Below, one piece after another: positions 31,322 to 41,510 of a DNA stretch of 64,000 nt. The position numbers and the translations under genes are program-made. The stretch comes from Anaspis maculata (taxonomy: Eukaryota > Arthropoda > Insecta > Coleoptera > Scraptiidae), in the NCBI GenBank assembly GCA_949128115.1, contig OX421965.1:47545257-47609256 (forward strand). Reading direction: 5' to 3'. The notes beneath the pieces are model-generated. The model worked only from the letters and a program-made list of their open reading frames with translations. It searched no databases and was not told the DNA's origin. Within the stretch, counting starts at the first letter, position 1; every line of letters begins with the position of its first letter.

Positions 31322-32416
31322 TTCGGCGATCCTGACAAGCAGCTCGCTGCTACTTGAAGAGAATTTTTCTCGGTACGGTCCATTTGCAGCAATTGTCCTG
31401 CCTCCTCGGCCCTCCTGACTCGAGGTGCCAAACCGAGCATCCAATCCTTGCAAAACAAACGCAAATCAGTAAAAGTAAAATAAGAAGAATACATTGAAGT
31501 TCAACCATCAAATAATCAGCGCCATAAAATTTGCGATGGTCATAACTCTCAGGCCAACCATCGCAAAATTCCAGCAAGAAACATCAATCACCATAAAATC
31601 CCACTGGGCATAACTCTCAGGCCACCCAGCATAAGATTCCAGTGACATTCATCAAACAATCACCATAAAATCCCACTGGGCATAACTCGCAGGCCACCCA
31701 GCATAAGATTCCAGTGATACACATCAAACAATCACCATAAAATCCCACTGGGCATAACTCTCAGGCCACCCAGCATAAGATTCCAGTGATACACATCAAA
31801 CAATCACCATAAAATCCCACTGGGCATAACTCTCAGGCCACCCAGCATAAGATTCCAGTGATATTCTTCATAAGATTTGTGATGCTATGTATTTTTCTTT
31901 AAGTCATCACAATGGCCAATTCACTTCAGTGTATACAATCAGCATTTCGAACAATTAGAATTGCAAGTAAATTCAATCACAGTAATCACATCAATCAGCA
32001 AACAAGCACCATAAAATCCCACTGGTCATAACTCTACGGCCAACCAGCATAAGATTCCAGTGATGTTTACTATCTAACGGCTCAAGGCAATATTTCAAAC
32101 TTATGAATTGGAAATACAGCAACATTATACTTCAAAACAGTTACTGTGACGAGTTGAGAAAGTTCAATTATTATTGACGTTCAATTTAAATAAAATCAAC
32201 TTACTTTTTGTCTTTTGCTGACACTAAGAAACAGACAATGTCTTCCTTCAATGTTACACAAGAAGACGGCTGAAACTCAAGAAAACTTTAGAAATCTGTG
32301 CATTGTACTTCTTAAAAAAAAAATCATTTTTGTTTTCATTTTTTTTTTTTCATTTTTTTCTTTTTTGAACACTGAAAAGAATGCTATACATACAAAAAAA
32401 ATAATTTCACAATACT
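31322..32416 (-). repeat. Gypsy 3' untranslated region with 72-bp tandem repeats
   Basis: From about 31519 to 31878 a 72-bp unit (anchor CACCATAAAATCCCACTGGG) repeats five times, the middle four nearly identical. A lone unit recurs at about 32007-32064. Each unit has short self-complementary parts (CTGGG/CCCAG). Homopolymer T/A runs lie at 32310-32365. No polypurine tract is obvious next to the 3' LTR. Confidence 0.85.
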
Positions 32417-35400
32417 TTATGGTTCCTCAGCATCCAGAATTAACCATAATTTTAGATGTTCTATCCCATAAACACCAGAATAAGGTTTTGTGGATCGCGT
32501 GGATCCTGGGATATCTTTCACTTGATATCGATCGTTCGGCAGCACGGCAGAAATACGAAATGGGCCCTTCCACTTGGGCAGTAGTTTTCTACTGGACCCA
32601 GAGCCAACGATTGATGAAATTTTGACCAAGACTAAATCACCGAGTTCATAAGTAGGTGGTTCAGCACGAACTTTATCAAACCGCGATTTTTGCAGGTCCT
32701 GATTTTGAGAGATTAAGGTTGAGATTTCGCGACGGATTTTAGTCACATCAACTAGAGGAGGTTCAATGACGCCGTCAATGTTAAGAGGGCCACTTCGATA
32801 GCCCAACAAGGCTTCTGTTGGGGTCACCCCCAAAGCTCGATTGACGGTGTTGTTCAGTCCCAATTGAATGTTTGGAATATTTGTATCCCAATCTTGCTCG
32901 TTCGCGTTGGTATTCATTGTGGCTAAAGCGCCAAGAATGGTGCGATTGTATCTTTCGACCTGACCATTGCCGCGAGGTAAACCAATGGCATTCAGATGAT
33001 GACAAATATTACGATCCAAGCAAAAAGTTCTCAGCGGTTTTGATACAAAAGCAGTGCCTTGATCGGAAATAAGGCGACGAGGTACGCCAAAAATCTTGAT
33101 GATTTCAAGTAATTTGTCGATTACGTGTTTAGTTTTGGTACTTTTGACTGCGTAAATGAAACAAAATTTTGTAAAAGCATCCACTAGGACCAGGATCTGA
33201 GTGTTACCTTCAGTACTCTTCACAAACGGACCGAGGTGGTCGAGATGCAAGGTGTGGAAAGGGCGCGGTGCTTTCGTGATGGGATGTAATTTGCCCGGCT
33301 TTTTACCCGCTGGAGTTTTGTGGTATAGACAATTGATGCAGGCTTTCACATACTTTTTAATGAATCGACGCATGCCTGGAAACCAGTAGAGACTGGCAAT
33401 TCGCTCGAAAGTCTTGTCATATGAAAAGTGACCGATGTCATCATGATTAAAACGTAAAATTTGCCACCTGCAGGTCTTAGGAATGTAACCACGATTCCCC
33501 TTCGGCGTGCAACGAAAAACCAGGCCTCGACGAAGATCAAAATTTTTGAAGACATCCACGTTAGCAGTGCGGTCGCCAGAAAGCAGAATAGTTTTGATTC
33601 GTTGAATTTCAGAGTCGTTTTGCTGTGCCGCCAACAGCCAGTCAGTATGCAAAATTGTGGCACAAACAGCTTTGGAGGTGAAAGGCGGATTGCGGCTGAG
33701 ACAATCGACATGACGCATGGAAGACCCAGCTCTGTGACATATTTCAAACTGAAAAGATTGTAAATCCAAAACCCACCTCCCAATGCGTGGATTGATGTCT
33801 TTTTTTGTGAATGCGTTTTTTACAGCAGAACAGTCAGTGATGAGTTTAAAGGGTTTACCCAAGAGGAGGTGACGAAATTTTTTCACAGACGCAGAAATTG
33901 CCAAAGCTTCGAGTTCGAATGAATGATAGCGTTGTTCCGTGGGAGTCGTATGTTTACTAAAATACGCAACTACCGTTTCGTTCTTGTTTGAACTGATCTG
34001 TGTGAGCATTCCTGCCACGCCCAAGCGACTGGCATCTGTGTATAAAATTGTTTCTTTGGTGGTATCAAAAATTGACAGAATGGGTTGTGAAGTAAGATGA
34101 TCCTTGAGACATTGAAAAGCCTCTTGCTCGGCCTTACCCCAACACCAAGTGACTGATTTCTTCAGAAGGTTCGTTAAAGGTTTGGACTTGTTCGAGAAAT
34201 AACTGATGAATTTACGAAAGTGACCAACAAGACCAAGAAACTGTCGCACATTGTGAATGTTTGTAGGGATCGGAAAATTCTCAACGGCTTCGATCTTGGA
34301 CTTGGATGGTGAAATGGTTCCGTTTTCGATTGTATATCCCAAGTAGTCGATTTTTGTTTGCAGAAACTTGCATTTGGCCAAATTTAATAGGATGTGATTT
34401 TTGTGAAAAATCTCCAAAACTTCACGAAGAAGAGCAAGACCTTCTGCTGCTGTCTTCGAAGGGATCAACACGTCATCCAGATAAAGAAGAACTTTCGAGA
34501 AACGTAAGTCACCCAAGATTTGATCCACAACCCTTTGAAAGAAAAAGGGTGCATTTGAAAGACCTTGTGGCACACGAGTAAATTCGAATTTACCCTCAGG
34601 TGTAATGAAGGCTGTGAATTTCATTGAGTTTTCATCAAGCTTGACATGGTGATACCCGGACCGGAAATCAAGTGATGTAAAATACTTATATCCGTGGAGA
34701 CGATTTATAAGGTCCTCGATAATTGGAAGAGGGTACTTATCTGGAACAAGTTGCTTATTCAGCGCTCGAAAATCGATTACCAAACGTTTTGTACCATCCT
34801 TTTTGTTTGTCAAAATGACATTACTTGAAAAGGGCGAGGTTGATTGACGAATAATTCCAGCACTCAGAAATTTATTCAGAAGATCTCTCAGTTCTAACTT
34901 TTCCGACTCAGACATTCGGAAAGGGCGATGATTGAAAACCCGGTCTGAAGAGAGCTCTAATTTCATTTCCATATTTGGAATCGTCCCAATTTCCACTGGA
35001 TCGGAAGAGAAACAATCATCAAACTCCTCCAACAAGTTCTGCAACTGAGTATCAAGCTGGGATTCAACGGGGCCAACGGAAATGGTATTTGGTTGAAGTG
35101 ATACAGACCGCACATGAGAAGCCTCAAAGAAATTCAAAACGTTTCCAACCCGTTGATACCAAATTTTTGTATTCTCCGTATAATTCTGGCCGATTAAAAT
35201 TTCAGCTGAGGGAATGCAGTTCTCGACAACCAGGAATTCAATATTCAACTCAGTTGAGTCAATCTTTACATCACAACAAACTTTTGCACTAGCACTCATA
35301 TCTCTGCCACCACACAAAGTCAAAATTATGGGCCGGGAAAGTGTTGCAACTGGAAATCCTAATTTTTCAACCATTTTTTGAGAAATGAGTGAACATTCGG

Positions 35401-37018
35401 AACCGAAGTCAATAAATGCTTGCTCTTTGAATTGATGGTTTAGTTCAATGGTTTTGAAAAATTTATTTTCACGACCGTCATGATTTACCACAAACACATT
35501 TTTCTTGGCTTCAAAATTGTTTTCACTTTTTGTACCAGAAGAATCTCGTTTGTTTTTATAACAAACAGAAGCAGCATGCCCTTCTTTGTGACAATAGGAA
35601 CAGGCTTGTCTCTTTCTTTGCATTTGACCTTGACTGATTTCCTGTTTATGATGTGCCTCAATCTGGTTGGTGTTAGCATCGGGACAAAACACAGCTTTAT
35701 GGCCCAACTTACCACACGAGAAACAAGTCAGTGGTGAACTTTTGTAAACTGGGGGATCAACCTTCTTAAAATGAAATTTTGAACGAGAAAAAGTTCTACC
35801 CTGATGTTCACCTATCCCAGAAGTGAAGAAAGGTTTAGACTGGCGTTTCCAAGTACTTTTAGTCTGCTGAACCTTTTCATGCCCATATGAAACTGAGCCC
35901 TCAGTTGTTTCCTCAAAGGACTTTAGATAATTAGCAAGACTTGACGCGTCACTGATGTTGCTAGCTTTGATTGCAAATTTAAGATGTGCATCTTTCAAAT
36001 CACCAACTATCAAGTTCACTTCATCACGAGGAGTCAAATTCAAATTTAGTTTCCGAATAAGTGACAATTTTTTATGTGCATAAAGAAATAAACTTTGATT
36101 TGGAAACGGCTTACAGGCCAGCATAGTGGTCATCAGCGAGTGTAAATCACGTGAAGGTGGAAAAGTATTTTGCAATAAAAGTTTCCACTCGGTCCATGTG
36201 GCAGGAATATTTTTCAGCGTATGATACCATGTAACAGCAGCGCCTCTAAATTTGTTGACAGCCACGTGACACGTATAATTATCCGGCCAAGAATAAATTT
36301 TTGCAACTTCGTCTAATTTACTGACCCAACGGTCCACATCATCCTCGACAGGATTGAAAAAACTGATATCTGTGTCATGTGCAGACAGCGAGAAATGATG
36401 CCTCTGCTGCACGTTCAAGATTTTGTCTAAAAGCAGTGTACTTTCCTGAATATTCTGCAGGGACGACAGCGGTGGTTCGGCTCTCGCAAATATAGGTGTA
36501 GATTCCCGATGCATCGGCCCGCTTAATGGAGAAGGCGATTCAGCTACGCCAGAAACCACTGTTTCGTGTCCTGTTGGAACTGCTGGCCGAGACACCTGCG
36601 GCAGCAGTGAAGGTGTACGGGGACGAGTGTACCCCGCCGGCGCTCTATGCGATACCACCTGAGTCTCGAGCGGCAGCGACAAATTCTCGATTTGAATTTC
36701 CTGCGGTCGAACCGAAGCGTTCCTAGAGAGGTCCAAGGGCGAAGTGTCCTCGAGCGGTGCCACCGAATCCAAGACTCCATCCTCTGTACCTGTTCTTACT
36801 TGGAAACGTTGTGTATTGGAATTTTCGGCTTGTGTTTCCGTAACTCTGCGTGCGGACTTCCTTGGCCGTGCCCCTTCCGATGATGTAGAGCTCGCAGACG
36901 ACGACGATGATGTTCGATGGCTTCTCTTTCGCTTCCTTTGTCTGCGATCGCGGTGTTTGTGTTTTCTTTTGTGATGGCGACGACCGCCATGGTGTTTTTC
37001 GCGTCTTTCCTCATCCAT
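32417..37018 (-). CDS. Ty3/Gypsy Gag-Pol polyprotein
   Basis: This 1533-residue frame starts at the first ATG after the 5' LTR (37018); a longer open frame has only a GTG and lies in the LTR. Order by residue: a very basic, Ser/Arg-rich N-terminus (1-56); Gag; two CCHC zinc knuckles (432-445 CFSCGKLGHKAVFC and 473-486); protease around 537 with D-F-G where D-S/T-G is usual; reverse transcriptase with YLDD at 846-849; RNase H (TDAS near 995, TD near 1062); integrase HHCC finger (H1192, H1197, C1227, C1230); catalytic D1260, D1319, E1355 (D58D35E). It copies the element RNA into DNA in cytoplasmic particles and integrates it. Gag and Pol are in one frame with no frameshift, as in several insect Gypsy lineages. 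No envelope gene or chromodomain was recognised. Confidence 0.97.
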   Translation of the reverse strand: MDEERREKHHGGRRHHKRKHKHRDRRQRKRKRSHRTSSSSSASSTSSEGARPRKSARRVTETQAENSNTQRFQVRTGTEDGVLDSVAPLEDTSPLDLSRNASVRPQEIQIENLSLPLETQVVSHRAPAGYTRPRTPSLLPQVSRPAVPTGHETVVSGVAESPSPLSGPMHRESTPIFARAEPPLSSLQNIQESTLLLDKILNVQQRHHFSLSAHDTDISFFNPVEDDVDRWVSKLDEVAKIYSWPDNYTCHVAVNKFRGAAVTWYHTLKNIPATWTEWKLLLQNTFPPSRDLHSLMTTMLACKPFPNQSLFLYAHKKLSLIRKLNLNLTPRDEVNLIVGDLKDAHLKFAIKASNISDASSLANYLKSFEETTEGSVSYGHEKVQQTKSTWKRQSKPFFTSGIGEHQGRTFSRSKFHFKKVDPPVYKSSPLTCFSCGKLGHKAVFCPDANTNQIEAHHKQEISQGQMQRKRQACSYCHKEGHAASVCYKNKRDSSGTKSENNFEAKKNVFVVNHDGRENKFFKTIELNHQFKEQAFIDFGSECSLISQKMVEKLGFPVATLSRPIILTLCGGRDMSASAKVCCDVKIDSTELNIEFLVVENCIPSAEILIGQNYTENTKIWYQRVGNVLNFFEASHVRSVSLQPNTISVGPVESQLDTQLQNLLEEFDDCFSSDPVEIGTIPNMEMKLELSSDRVFNHRPFRMSESEKLELRDLLNKFLSAGIIRQSTSPFSSNVILTNKKDGTKRLVIDFRALNKQLVPDKYPLPIIEDLINRLHGYKYFTSLDFRSGYHHVKLDENSMKFTAFITPEGKFEFTRVPQGLSNAPFFFQRVVDQILGDLRFSKVLLYLDDVLIPSKTAAEGLALLREVLEIFHKNHILLNLAKCKFLQTKIDYLGYTIENGTISPSKSKIEAVENFPIPTNIHNVRQFLGLVGHFRKFISYFSNKSKPLTNLLKKSVTWCWGKAEQEAFQCLKDHLTSQPILSIFDTTKETILYTDASRLGVAGMLTQISSNKNETVVAYFSKHTTPTEQRYHSFELEALAISASVKKFRHLLLGKPFKLITDCSAVKNAFTKKDINPRIGRWVLDLQSFQFEICHRAGSSMRHVDCLSRNPPFTSKAVCATILHTDWLLAAQQNDSEIQRIKTILLSGDRTANVDVFKNFDLRRGLVFRCTPKGNRGYIPKTCRWQILRFNHDDIGHFSYDKTFERIASLYWFPGMRRFIKKYVKACINCLYHKTPAGKKPGKLHPITKAPRPFHTLHLDHLGPFVKSTEGNTQILVLVDAFTKFCFIYAVKSTKTKHVIDKLLEIIKIFGVPRRLISDQGTAFVSKPLRTFCLDRNICHHLNAIGLPRGNGQVERYNRTILGALATMNTNANEQDWDTNIPNIQLGLNNTVNRALGVTPTEALLGYRSGPLNIDGVIEPPLVDVTKIRREISTLISQNQDLQKSRFDKVRAEPPTYELGDLVLVKISSIVGSGSSRKLLPKWKGPFRISAVLPNDRYQVKDIPGSTRSTKPYSGVYGIEHLKLWLILDAEEP

Positions 37019-37077
37019 TTTCCTCAAGTCAGGTAACAACGATGCGGTGTGGGCAAGATTTACGACACACTTCTGAT

Positions 37078-37338
37078 ATAAGCAATCTTTTGTGTAGGTG
37101 CGCAAATGATGTAACACAGCACTCGGGTACAAATCTCTCAATCCTTTTATTTTATTTTCCACAATCACATGAGCTAAATGTTTACGAGTACCGGTGACGC
37201 CATGTGCTCATCCTCTGCTCTCGAGGTCGGGGATCGGGGCGCGTCCGCTGGTTCCGACGACTCTCGCAGTCTTGCCAACTGCGCTCCCCACCTGGACAGG
37301 ACCGACTTTAGCGTGCTAGGCCCTTCGTGTCGCTCACA
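37078..37338 (-). repeat. 5' LTR of the Gypsy element
   Basis: It holds the promoter end of the element. The 59 bases between it and the ATG (37019-37077) should hold the primer-binding site, but no TGG-initiated tRNA complement is apparent there. Confidence 0.95.
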
Positions 37339-37343
37339 CTATT

Positions 37344-38484
37344 ATGCTCGCTACGCAATTTTCGGATCAAGCCATCCATGACTTTTCCACAAAAAACAAG
37401 GCGGGCGGCCCGTGGATGGGGGGCAGCAGGCGAGGGGGGTGTAATCAAAAGCCGACTACCTACACCTATGGATATAGAAGGAAATATGTAAATTTCAAGC
37501 CATAGCTTCGCCCTGCAAATTATGGTCATAAAAGTACGACTGCAAGGGTCGTTAATTTCGGTGGGTACGTACCTATTGCTTTTTGCGCTATTTTTAATTT
37601 ATTTATGGAGCAGTAAAGCTGCACTACGTAGTTTTACATTGCAGAGACTTTCTGGGCGTTAACAAAAAAATTTCTGCGATTGCATTGCCTTGCACAAATT
37701 CTGCATCGATGCTTTTATAGAAATCATTGCTCAGTGTATTATATATTTCATGTACTGATAAGTGACATTCATTTTTTTTTCATCACTAATTATTCTTATT
37801 ATTGGAAGTGGCTTGCAAGTTCACTATGGACAAAAATAATTCAGATCTTTACTCATAGGATTCCTAAATGAAACCCAAAATTAGGTTGTATAAAAAATCT
37901 CTCTTTCCACGTGAATTGTATATTATGTTATGTATATTTAGCGACGCGTTTCGGCCTTACAAATTTGGGCAAAGTGCCATCATCTTCAAAGCAATAAATG
38001 TCATTACACCGAGACTGACTTTTTCATACAACTTTATTTCTACAAGATGCCTCCATCAAGAGAATCCCTGAAGTTTTACGATAAAATCCAAAATACTCTA
38101 ATCTGTACCTACACCGTCCTATACACGTGCCTTTATCTTTTGAAGGGGGCTCATCACTGCAAAGGCATTAAGGCTCAAAGATCCGAGAAGTGAGAGTAGA
38201 AAATGCGAAAACCAATAAGTATAGGTACATATGAAAGTCGCCGAGGAATAGGACATGACTCTGAAGTTCCCAAGAGTGTTACCATCGCAGTAATATAATC
38301 GAGATTATTTTCTATCCACAGAATTTTTTTAATGTTATTATTGCAGGTAACTTTTAGGCGGATAGCCTGCAGTTGCCTGCGGCAAAATAATTTTCTCCCT
38401 TATTTTTGATCTTTGTTCCTCAAAATATTCATAAATTTTATCACACAAGAGCGTTTGCAAATTTCGAAAATAGTATTTTATGTT
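37344..38484. other. no gene recognised
   Basis: Spacer with a G-rich patch (37405-37440). It contains the hammerhead-like motif listed separately. Confidence 0.5.
37941..37991 (-). other. possible degenerate hammerhead-ribozyme-like motif
   Basis: The minus strand reads TTGAAGATGATGGCAC, then a loop, then GGCCGAAACGCGTCGC. The GATGATGGC...GCCGAAACGCGTC layout is a recurring hammerhead-derived signature of retroelements. Stem II is reduced to GGC/GCC with an enlarged loop. No Penelope reverse transcriptase is nearby. Confidence 0.4.
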
Positions 38485-38593
38485 ACTAGCGCCGAAAACC
38501 GGGCATAGCATAACGAACGTGAATGCAGCTCGAGGCCCTAGGCCGAGAGCTGCATGTAAGAGAGTTATGCTATGCCGTTTTCAGCGCGAGTAG
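38484..38593. mobile_element. palindromic MITE, about 110 bp
   Basis: The arms carry GGGCATAGCATAAC against GTTATGCTATGCC and GCAGCTCGAGGCC against GGCCGAGAGCTGC. The centre is the near-palindrome GGCCCTAGGCC. Outer ends ACTAGCGCC and GCGCGAGTAG pair imperfectly. Confidence 0.8.
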
Positions 38594-39341
38594 CATACAT
38601 CGTTTTTCGTGCTGCTTTTAATAAAATTACGAATAAATAAGATCATATCGCAATAATCATTGGAATAAATTTCAAGTTGGTACTTCTGCCATTTATCACC
38701 AAGGCACGAGGCATATACCTACTAGATGTAGATTTTTGTGTGTCAAATGTCGATTTGGAGAATTGCGTCCCATGTTTGAATTTTCTTGCTTAAAACTGCC
38801 CTCCCCCTCCCCAATTAGAAAGGCCATCCCCCAAAAATCCCGAAATCACTGAGCTCTAGTGTCTTGTGTGACGACGAAACACAGAAAATGGCATGAATTA
38901 TTCACTTTTAAACCTTGGCGCCACAAAACGTCAGAAATCATTCTGCAATTGTGCCAACAGCTATTAGAAAAATGACCCTAGAATATCAATTTTAAAAATG
39001 ATTATTTATGATTTTGACTGATTCAAACCGAAAATTTCAAGATATAACATTGGAAACGTGGTCTCTCTTGAATTCTGCATGATTTTGCAAGGTTAGTTTA
39101 TTTTTTACGTGTACTTTTTACTTTGCCGCTCTAGATCTTTTTCTGAATATTACAGTGCAGGACAGCGAGCGTATATTGTCATTTTCGGTTATGGCAGCAC
39201 GAAAAATATTTTACACACGCTATTTCGTAACGACGCCATTTTAGAAGTGGCGCTCAGTCATTTTGGTATCTCCACATAGGGGACTATGAGAAATGAATGG
39301 TCTCTTGCCCCCTTCAGAAAGAAGCCAATGGTATAAATTTT
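38594..39341. other. no gene recognised
   Basis: AT-rich, with no repeat partner seen within the window. Confidence 0.5.
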
Positions 39342-41340
39342 TTAGCGCATTTTCCATCTTGATGAAAATCGCTATTGCAACCGCTTTGTCCGTCCGTCCG
39401 TCCGTCCGTCCGTTCCTCGAACTCCTCCCAAACTAGACGACCTAGCTTACTAATTTTTTTGCTGTTACATAGCTGCCACTCCCAAAGGAGGGCTAGGCTA
39501 TATTGGATGTCCATATTGCGCCGCCAACATAGAGAAAACCGCCCCCGATGAACATGAAATAACATAATATTGCACTTTCTACCAGACCTGATGCTCTGGT
39601 GTTCTCATTTTTTGAATAATACATAGTTGCCACTTATAAACGTAAGCCAAGAAACATTCCGTCTTCAATATGCGCCGCCGACATGAAAAAACTGCTAAAA
39701 ACCGCCTCCAATCACTTTAAAATGAAAAACATAAACCCGAAGACATAGCGGTCTGATTCTTTCGGTATATAAATAGCTGACTAAAAATGAGAAAGGATAG
39801 GCTACTTTTGGTTAGTCGCCGCCCCCAGATTTCGCCCCCAAACGATAAAAAGTGCAACTTTCATAAATGTTACTGATTGAGATGTTCCCTTAAACATTTA
39901 GAAACTGCCAACTCAAATTGTGCAACATTTGCTCAGCCGAACGCTGCCGCTCCCACACGCCGCCTTCAAAGTAAGAGATAAATGAAAAACATGAACCCGA
40001 AGACATAGCGATCTAAGTTTGTCGCTATATGGATAACTGACTGAAAATGGTAAAGGATAGGCTACTTTTGATATGGCGCCGCCTCCAGCTTCCGCCCCCA
40101 AAAGAAAAAAAGTGCGACTTTCAACAATTTTCACTGATTCAGCTGATAATGTTACCTCGAACATTTAGAAACTCTTGACTCAAACTGTGCAAGAATTTCT
40201 TTGCCAAACTCTGCCGCTCCCACACGCCGCCCCTAAAGTGAGAGATAAATGTAAAACATTAACCTAAAGACATAGCGATCTAATTCTTTCACTATATTGA
40301 TAGCTGACCAAAATTGAAAAAAAAGGCCACTTTTAATTAGCCGCCGCCTCCAGCTGCCGCCTCCAAACCAAAAAAATGCAACTTTCACAATTTTCACTGA
40401 TTGTCATATTTCCCTTACATTTAGAAACTCTCAACTCAAACTGTGCAACAGTTACTTTGCCGAATGCTGCCGCCCCCACACGCGGCCCTCAAAGTGAGAG
40501 ATGAATGAAAAACATAAACCCGAAGACATAACGATCTAATTCTTCCGCTATATGGATAGCTAACTAAAAATGGGAAAGAGTAGGCTACTTTTGATATGGC
40601 GCCGCCTCCAGCTTCCACCCCCAAAAGAAAAAAGTGCAAATTTAAATAATTTCCACTGATTTACATTTTAATATTATCTCAAACATTCAGAAACTCCAAA
40701 CTCAAACTGTGGAAGAATTTCTTTGCCAAACTCTGCCGCTCCAACACGTCGCCCGCGCCCCCAAAGTAAGAGCGATCTAATTGTTGCGCTATATAGATAG
40801 CTGACTAAAAATGGGAAGAGATAGGCTACTTTTGATTAGTCGCCGCCTCCAGCTCCCGCCCCCAAACAAAAAAATGCAACTTTCACAATTTTCACTGATT
40901 GTCATATTTCCTTGAACATTTAGAAACTCCTAACGCAAACTGTGCAACAGTTACTTTGCCGAATGCTGCCACCCCCACACGCTGCCCTCAAAGTAAGAGA
41001 TGAATGGAAAACATAAACCCGAAGACATCGCGATCTAATTCTTTCGCTACATGGATAGCCGACTAAAAATGGGAAAGAATAGACTACTGTTGATTAGTCG
41101 CCGCTACCAGATCCCGCCCTCAAACAAAAAAATATTGATGAGTGAAAGAATTTTCATTCAAATCTATTTCATTGGCAAGTACCCCATTCTGATAACAAAA
41201 TATCACAATGAGTTTCGAATGAAGAAAGTGGGCAAGGAATGGTGTTTCTCCCTCAACCAAATTTCTTTACGTTCATAATATGCCTCCTTGAGAAAATGCG
41301 CTACTGAGACTCACGCACGTGAAGGCATACTCACTTGTTT
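39342..41340 (+). mobile_element. dispersed repeat with terminal hairpin and GTCC minisatellite, copy 2
   Basis: It begins with TTAGCGCATTTTCC...GAAAATCGCT and a (GTCC)n tract at 39388-39412. It ends CGCTACTGAG...AGGCATACTCACTTGTTT, as in the copy at 15243-16142. It is twice as long because its interior has expanded into a tandem array near 260 bp. No protein is encoded. Confidence 0.7.
39600..41130 (+). repeat. tandem repeat, period about 260 bp, 5-6 units
   Basis: Anchor phrases AAACATAAACCCGAAGACAT (near 39727, 39985, 40253, 40508 and 41008), ACTCAAACTGTGCAA and GCCGCCTCCAG recur in the same order. One unit near 40760 lacks the anchor through an internal deletion. Units differ by roughly 10-20 percent by eye. 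Confidence 0.85.
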
Positions 41341-41399
41341 AACCTACGGCACCTGACTATTACCAAAGAAAAACAAGGTTATTGCAATATTTGCTAGAG

Positions 41400-41510
41400 A
41401 CTCCGACTCGAGGATAAGTCAAGAACTCAGAGACTCTGACTCAAGGATGATAAGCAACAAACCCGGAGACTTCGACTCGAAGATAAGCCATAAACTCGAA
41501 CAACTGGTGA
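41400..41510. repeat. short minisatellite, GAGACTCNGACTCGAGGATAA units
   Basis: Three to four diverged units of about 38 bases read GAGACTCCGACTCGAGGAT(A)AG with AACTCGGAGA-type joints. The vocabulary recalls the array at 52690-53270. Confidence 0.55.

Larger units (their letters stand above)
31061..37338 (-). mobile_element. complete Ty3/Gypsy LTR retrotransposon
   Basis: The 6.28-kb element on the minus strand is bounded by two 261-bp LTRs that I find identical base for base, with CTATT duplicated at 31056-31060 and 37339-37343. A single uninterrupted gag-pol frame occupies the middle. A 1.1-kb untranslated region with 72-bp tandem repeats follows the frame. Identical LTRs and an intact frame indicate a very recent insertion that may still be mobile. 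The LTR begins TGTGAGCG but ends GCTTAT instead of the usual CA, and no TGG-type primer-binding site follows. I do not assign a clade. Confidence 0.95.

Noticed and set aside
31519..32064. Regular 72-bp repeats resembling a CRISPR array
   Set aside because: There are no conserved short repeats separated by unique spacers; whole 72-bp units repeat, inside the untranslated part of a retrotransposon in a eukaryotic genome.
37019..37168. N-terminal extension of the Gypsy frame up to 37168
   Set aside because: It would start at GTG within the LTR. The first ATG after the LTR (37018) gives a normal leader.
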